From DASSKO01 sp035690425 (GTDB taxonomy: Bacteria > Actinomycetota > Actinomycetes > Propionibacteriales > Nocardioidaceae), in contig DASSKO010000055.1 in the NCBI GenBank assembly GCA_035690425.1, forward strand, positions 1 through 31,918: a stretch of 31,918 nt of DNA, read 5' to 3'. Below, in pieces: positions 28,638 through 31,918 of the stretch. The notes under the pieces were generated by a model. That model was not told the DNA's origin. It searched no databases and worked only from the letters and a program-made list of their open reading frames with translations. The first letter of the stretch is position 1. Every line of letters begins with the position of its first letter. The position numbers and the translations under genes were made by a program.

Positions 28638-29010
28638 GCGTCCTCCACTGGAGCCTGCAGTACAGGTGGCGCTGCCCAGCCACCCAGGGCGCCGGCTCAT
28701 GAGCGGCGCGAATCTCGGCCACCTCGTCAGGGTCGTCGATGACGACCACGCCGCCGGCCGCGACGACGCTCCATCCGCGGTGGTTGCCCTCGTCGAGCCG
28801 GTCCACCTCGAACGCGACCTCACTGCCGCGGCCGTAGGTGCCGAGCTCGGTGTAGGCAGCAGTGCGAAAGATGATGGCGTCGTCGTGGAGCACGTAGCTC
28901 ACCGGCACGATCCGGGGCCCCGCCGGTGTGCACAGCGCTACCCGACCTACCGTGGCATCGGCCAGCAGCGCACGGCACTCCTGGACGGTCAAGTCCACCG
29001 AGTCGTTCAC
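28612..29010 (-). CDS. Pyridoxamine 5'-phosphate oxidase-like (split barrel) protein
   Basis: The 132-aa protein has the split-barrel fold: LTVQECRALLADATVGRVAL, then GPRIVPVSYVLHDDAIIFRT, VAFEVDRLDEGNHRGWSVVA and the ending LYCRLQWRTLTGRRVG. Such proteins bind FMN, F420 or heme; the cofactor is not determined. In this neighbourhood it may take part in NO or redox metabolism. It is 45 nt downstream of the hemerythrin-DUF2249 gene on the same strand, so they likely form one operon. Confidence 0.88.
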   Translation of the reverse strand: MNDSVDLTVQECRALLADATVGRVALCTPAGPRIVPVSYVLHDDAIIFRTAAYTELGTYGRGSEVAFEVDRLDEGNHRGWSVVAAGGVVVIDDPDEVAEIRAAHEPAPWVAGQRHLYCRLQWRTLTGRRVGR

Positions 29011-29055
29011 TACGTCGCTCCTCTCCGCCCACCGCGTGCCTGCCCCACCGACTGG

Positions 29056-29868
<813 letters not shown>

Positions 29869-29925
29869 CGGAAGACCTTTCCGGCTCGGTAGCGACGTAC
29901 CATCAAGTTTATTACAATAGTGATC
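29869..29925. promoter_or_regulatory. AT-rich divergent promoter region of the nitrite/NO units
   Basis: TACAAT (29913-29918), a good -10, ends 7 nt before the GTG at 29926, so the membrane-protein transcript is probably leaderless. The segment around 29901-29925 is far more AT-rich than its surroundings. Neither direction shows a clear -35, consistent with activator-dependent transcription. Confidence 0.5.
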
Positions 29926-31101
29926 GTGAAAACGAGTCCCGTGTCGGAGAAATCTTGGTCTGCCTCCGCGGAGACTCCCGCACGGTCGGCCCACGGTGTG
30001 CCGCCGTGGCCGGCGGCACTCTTGGCGCCTGCGGGCGTCGCCCTCTTCGCCGGACTGGACGCGGCGCTGCTGCTGCTCGGGCTGCCCGCGCCCGTCTCGC
30101 CGGATCGGCTGCCGGCCGTGCACGGGATGCTGCTGGTGTTCGGGTTCGTCGGCGCTCTGGTCGCACTGGAGCGGGGGGTCGCGTCGCGGAGCCGCCTCGG
30201 CTATGCCGCCCCGGTGCTGCTCGGCCTGGGTGGCTTGCTGCTGGTCTCCCCGGCGCCGTTGCCGGTGGGCACGAGTTCCCTGCTGGGCGGAGCGATCGCC
30301 CTGGTCGGTGTCTACGTGGCGTTGTGGCGCCGGCAGCGCGACGCTGCCGTGCTGGTGCAGGCGCTCGGTGCCGTGCTCGCTGCCGGCGCGCTGATGATGT
30401 GGCTCGGCGGTGTCGCGGTCCCGGTGCTGCTGCCGTGGCTGGTCGGGTTCATCGTGTTGACGGTCGGCGGTGAACGGCTGGAGCTGGCGCGGCTCACCAT
30501 GGGCCCGGCAGCGGGCCGGACGCTCGTCGCCCTGTCCACCGGACTGGCCGCCGGTGTGGTCGCCTCGCTGCTGTGGCCACCAGTCGGGCTCCCGATACTG
30601 GGCCTGGCAGTTCTCGTCCTTGTCGGCTGGCTCGGGTCTCATGACGTGGCCCGCCGTACCATCCGAGCGAGTGGACTGGCGCGGTTCATGGCCGTCAACA
30701 TGCTGGCCGGCTACCTCTGGCTCGCGGTCGCCGGCGGCACCTGGCTGATCGGTGGCCCACCAGCCGGCGGGGCGGCGTACGACGTGGTCATCCACGCCGT
30801 GTTCCTCGGTTTCACGATGTCGATGATCATGGCGCACGCGCCGGTGATCCTGCCCGCGGTGCTGCGGCGGCCGCTGCCCTACCGCCCGGTGCTCTGGGTG
30901 CCGCTGGTGCTGCTGCACCTCTCCCTGGCGGTGCGGCTCTGGCTCGGGGACGCGATGGGAGTGCACCTGGCCTGGCAGGTCGGCGGCACGCTGAACGTCG
31001 CCGCGCTGCTGCTGTTCTTCGCCCTGGCGGCCTGGTCGGTGGTCACCCTCGCGCGCCGCCGCCGCCGCGCCCGGCTCGAGGTCGCCGGGAGGGCAGCATG
31101 A
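29926..31101 (+). CDS. NnrS-like polytopic membrane protein
   Basis: The 391-aa protein has about twelve hydrophobic segments. Conserved-looking stretches are LPAVHGMLLVFGFVGALVAL (His in TM), WLVGFIVLTVGGERLELARL, and HAVFLGFTMSMIMAHAPVIL, the last two with charged or His residues inside the membrane that could bind heme or copper, as in NnrS proteins. NnrS relieves NO-derived stress in denitrifiers; the assignment here is by pattern and context, not certain. GTG 29926 is chosen from the -10 position; GTG 29920 is also possible. Its stop overlaps the next gene's ATG by 4 nt. Confidence 0.75.
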   Translation: MKTSPVSEKSWSASAETPARSAHGVPPWPAALLAPAGVALFAGLDAALLLLGLPAPVSPDRLPAVHGMLLVFGFVGALVALERGVASRSRLGYAAPVLLGLGGLLLVSPAPLPVGTSSLLGGAIALVGVYVALWRRQRDAAVLVQALGAVLAAGALMMWLGGVAVPVLLPWLVGFIVLTVGGERLELARLTMGPAAGRTLVALSTGLAAGVVASLLWPPVGLPILGLAVLVLVGWLGSHDVARRTIRASGLARFMAVNMLAGYLWLAVAGGTWLIGGPPAGGAAYDVVIHAVFLGFTMSMIMAHAPVILPAVLRRPLPYRPVLWVPLVLLHLSLAVRLWLGDAMGVHLAWQVGGTLNVAALLLFFALAAWSVVTLARRRRRARLEVAGRAA

Positions 31102-31918
31102 GGCTCGGCACCCGTCCGGCGGAGATCGGCACCCGCAAGGGCTTCGCGCCGCTGCGCGACCTCCCCGCGCTCCTCTGGCTGCTGGCCGTGGTCGTGGTCG
31201 CCCTCGTGCATCGCGAAGTGACCGCTCCGCGGTGGCTGCTCTTCCACCTGCTGCTGCTCGGCGCGGTCACCCACTCGATCCTGGTGTGGAGCCAGCACTT
31301 CGCCGACGCCCTGCTGCACAACGCGCCGACCGGGGCGTCGTACCGGAACCGCGGGGTCAGGCTGGTGCTCTGCAACGGGGGCGCGGTCGTCGTGGTCGCG
31401 GGCGTCCTGGCCGGCCAGTGGCAGGTCGCCGCCGCGGGGGGCGCGGCCGTCGCCCTCGCGGCCGGCTGGCACGCGGCCTCGCTGCTCGGCCAGCTCCGCA
31501 AGGCGCTGGGGTCGCGGTTCGCGGTCACCGTGCGCTACTACGTCGCCTCGGCGGCGCTGCTGCCCCTGGGCGCGCTGTTCGGCGTGCTGATGGTGCGCGG
31601 CCTGTCCGACGAGTGGCACGAGCGGGTGATGGTCGCCCACGTCGCCGTGAACGTGCTCGGCTGGATGGGCATCACCGTCCTCGGCACGCTGGTCACGCTG
31701 TGGCCGACGATGCTGCGCACGCGGATCGCCGAGGGTGCCGAGCAGGCGGCGCGGCGGGCACTGCCGGTGCTGCTGGCCGGCATCCTCCTCGTGGTGGCCG
31801 GCTGCCTGCTGGGGGTGCGCCCGGTCGCGGGCGCCGGGTTCCTGGTGTACGCGGCGGCCGTCGGCCTCCTGGCCCGACCGTTCCTGGCCGTCGCCCGGGC
31901 CAAGCCGCCGATGCACTT
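31098..31918 (+). CDS. N-terminal membrane region of a probable multicopper oxidase/nitrite reductase (partial)
   Basis: The visible 273 residues run from ATG 31098 off the right edge. They contain about eight hydrophobic segments, including LLFHLLLLGAVTHSILVWSQ, YYVASAALLPLGALFGVLMV and NVLGWMGITVLGTLVTLWPT. This pattern is known from long actinobacterial multicopper oxidase-type proteins with a membrane-embedded front part and copper-nitrite-reductase-like cupredoxin domains behind it. Those domains are outside the window, so the enzyme identity is an inference from this N-terminus and the neighbours. It is coupled to the NnrS-like gene by a 4-nt overlap. Confidence 0.7.
   Translation, partial: MRLGTRPAEIGTRKGFAPLRDLPALLWLLAVVVVALVHREVTAPRWLLFHLLLLGAVTHSILVWSQHFADALLHNAPTGASYRNRGVRLVLCNGGAVVVVAGVLAGQWQVAAAGGAAVALAAGWHAASLLGQLRKALGSRFAVTVRYYVASAALLPLGALFGVLMVRGLSDEWHERVMVAHVAVNVLGWMGITVLGTLVTLWPTMLRTRIAEGAEQAARRALPVLLAGILLVVAGCLLGVRPVAGAGFLVYAAAVGLLARPFLAVARAKPPMH

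Overview
The window is about 32 kb of chromosomal, very high-GC DNA with GC-rich third codon positions, many GTG starts, start codons that often sit right behind a -10 box (leaderless mRNAs), and gene families typical of actinomycetes: DUF1990, a SnoaL-tailed ECF sigma factor, CE1758/CE1759 LLM pairs, XRE-cupin regulators and LexA boxes of the TCGAAC-N4-GTTCGA type. I see no rRNA, tRNA, CRISPR array, transposase or phage gene. The genus cannot be fixed from the sequence.

Layout. 1-4.4 kb: a partial gene and an AlkB-type DNA repair dioxygenase, each with a LexA-like box upstream, then a Gly/Ala-rich membrane protein, an APC-family amino acid permease and a DUF1990 protein. 4.5-7.2 kb: a small membrane protein coupled to a second DUF1990 protein, then a two-gene flavin unit (FMN reductase plus luciferase-like monooxygenase). 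7.4-11.6 kb: an ECF sigma factor with a SnoaL-like tail whose 3' end overlaps an antisense STAS gene, an ArsR-SRPBCC pair, a beta-carbonic anhydrase, an ABM-fold monooxygenase and a helical protein. 11.6-16.6 kb: DUF202, a short DUF1264 protein, an SRPBCC protein, a methyltransferase, a DMT transporter and a GH13 glycosidase. 16.6-25.1 kb: a CPYC flavoprotein divergent from an XRE-cupin regulator, an alpha/beta hydrolase, an orphan gene, an ABC-2 exporter, an FAD monooxygenase, DUF2695, a second ArsR-SRPBCC pair and pirin.

The most coherent system is at 25.9-31.9 kb. Four short transcription units leave two AT-rich divergent promoter regions (26960-27031 and 29869-29925). Unit 1 is a three-cysteine COG2345-type regulator overlapping a seven-iron ferredoxin gene. 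Unit 2 is a hemerythrin-like protein, a DsbA-fold CPAC oxidoreductase and a DUF2249 protein, joined by 4-nt overlaps. Unit 3 is a hemerythrin-DUF2249 fusion followed by a PNPOx-like flavin/heme-type protein. Unit 4 is a polytopic NnrS-like membrane protein overlapping the membrane-embedded N-terminus of what is probably a multicopper oxidase/nitrite reductase cut by the window edge. Family context suggests nitric oxide or nitrite handling with a redox or NO-sensing Fe-S regulator. This is inference: the catalytic copper domains lie outside the window. A paralogous three-cysteine regulator (25126-25842) sits next to this island and shares a 16-nt promoter motif with it.
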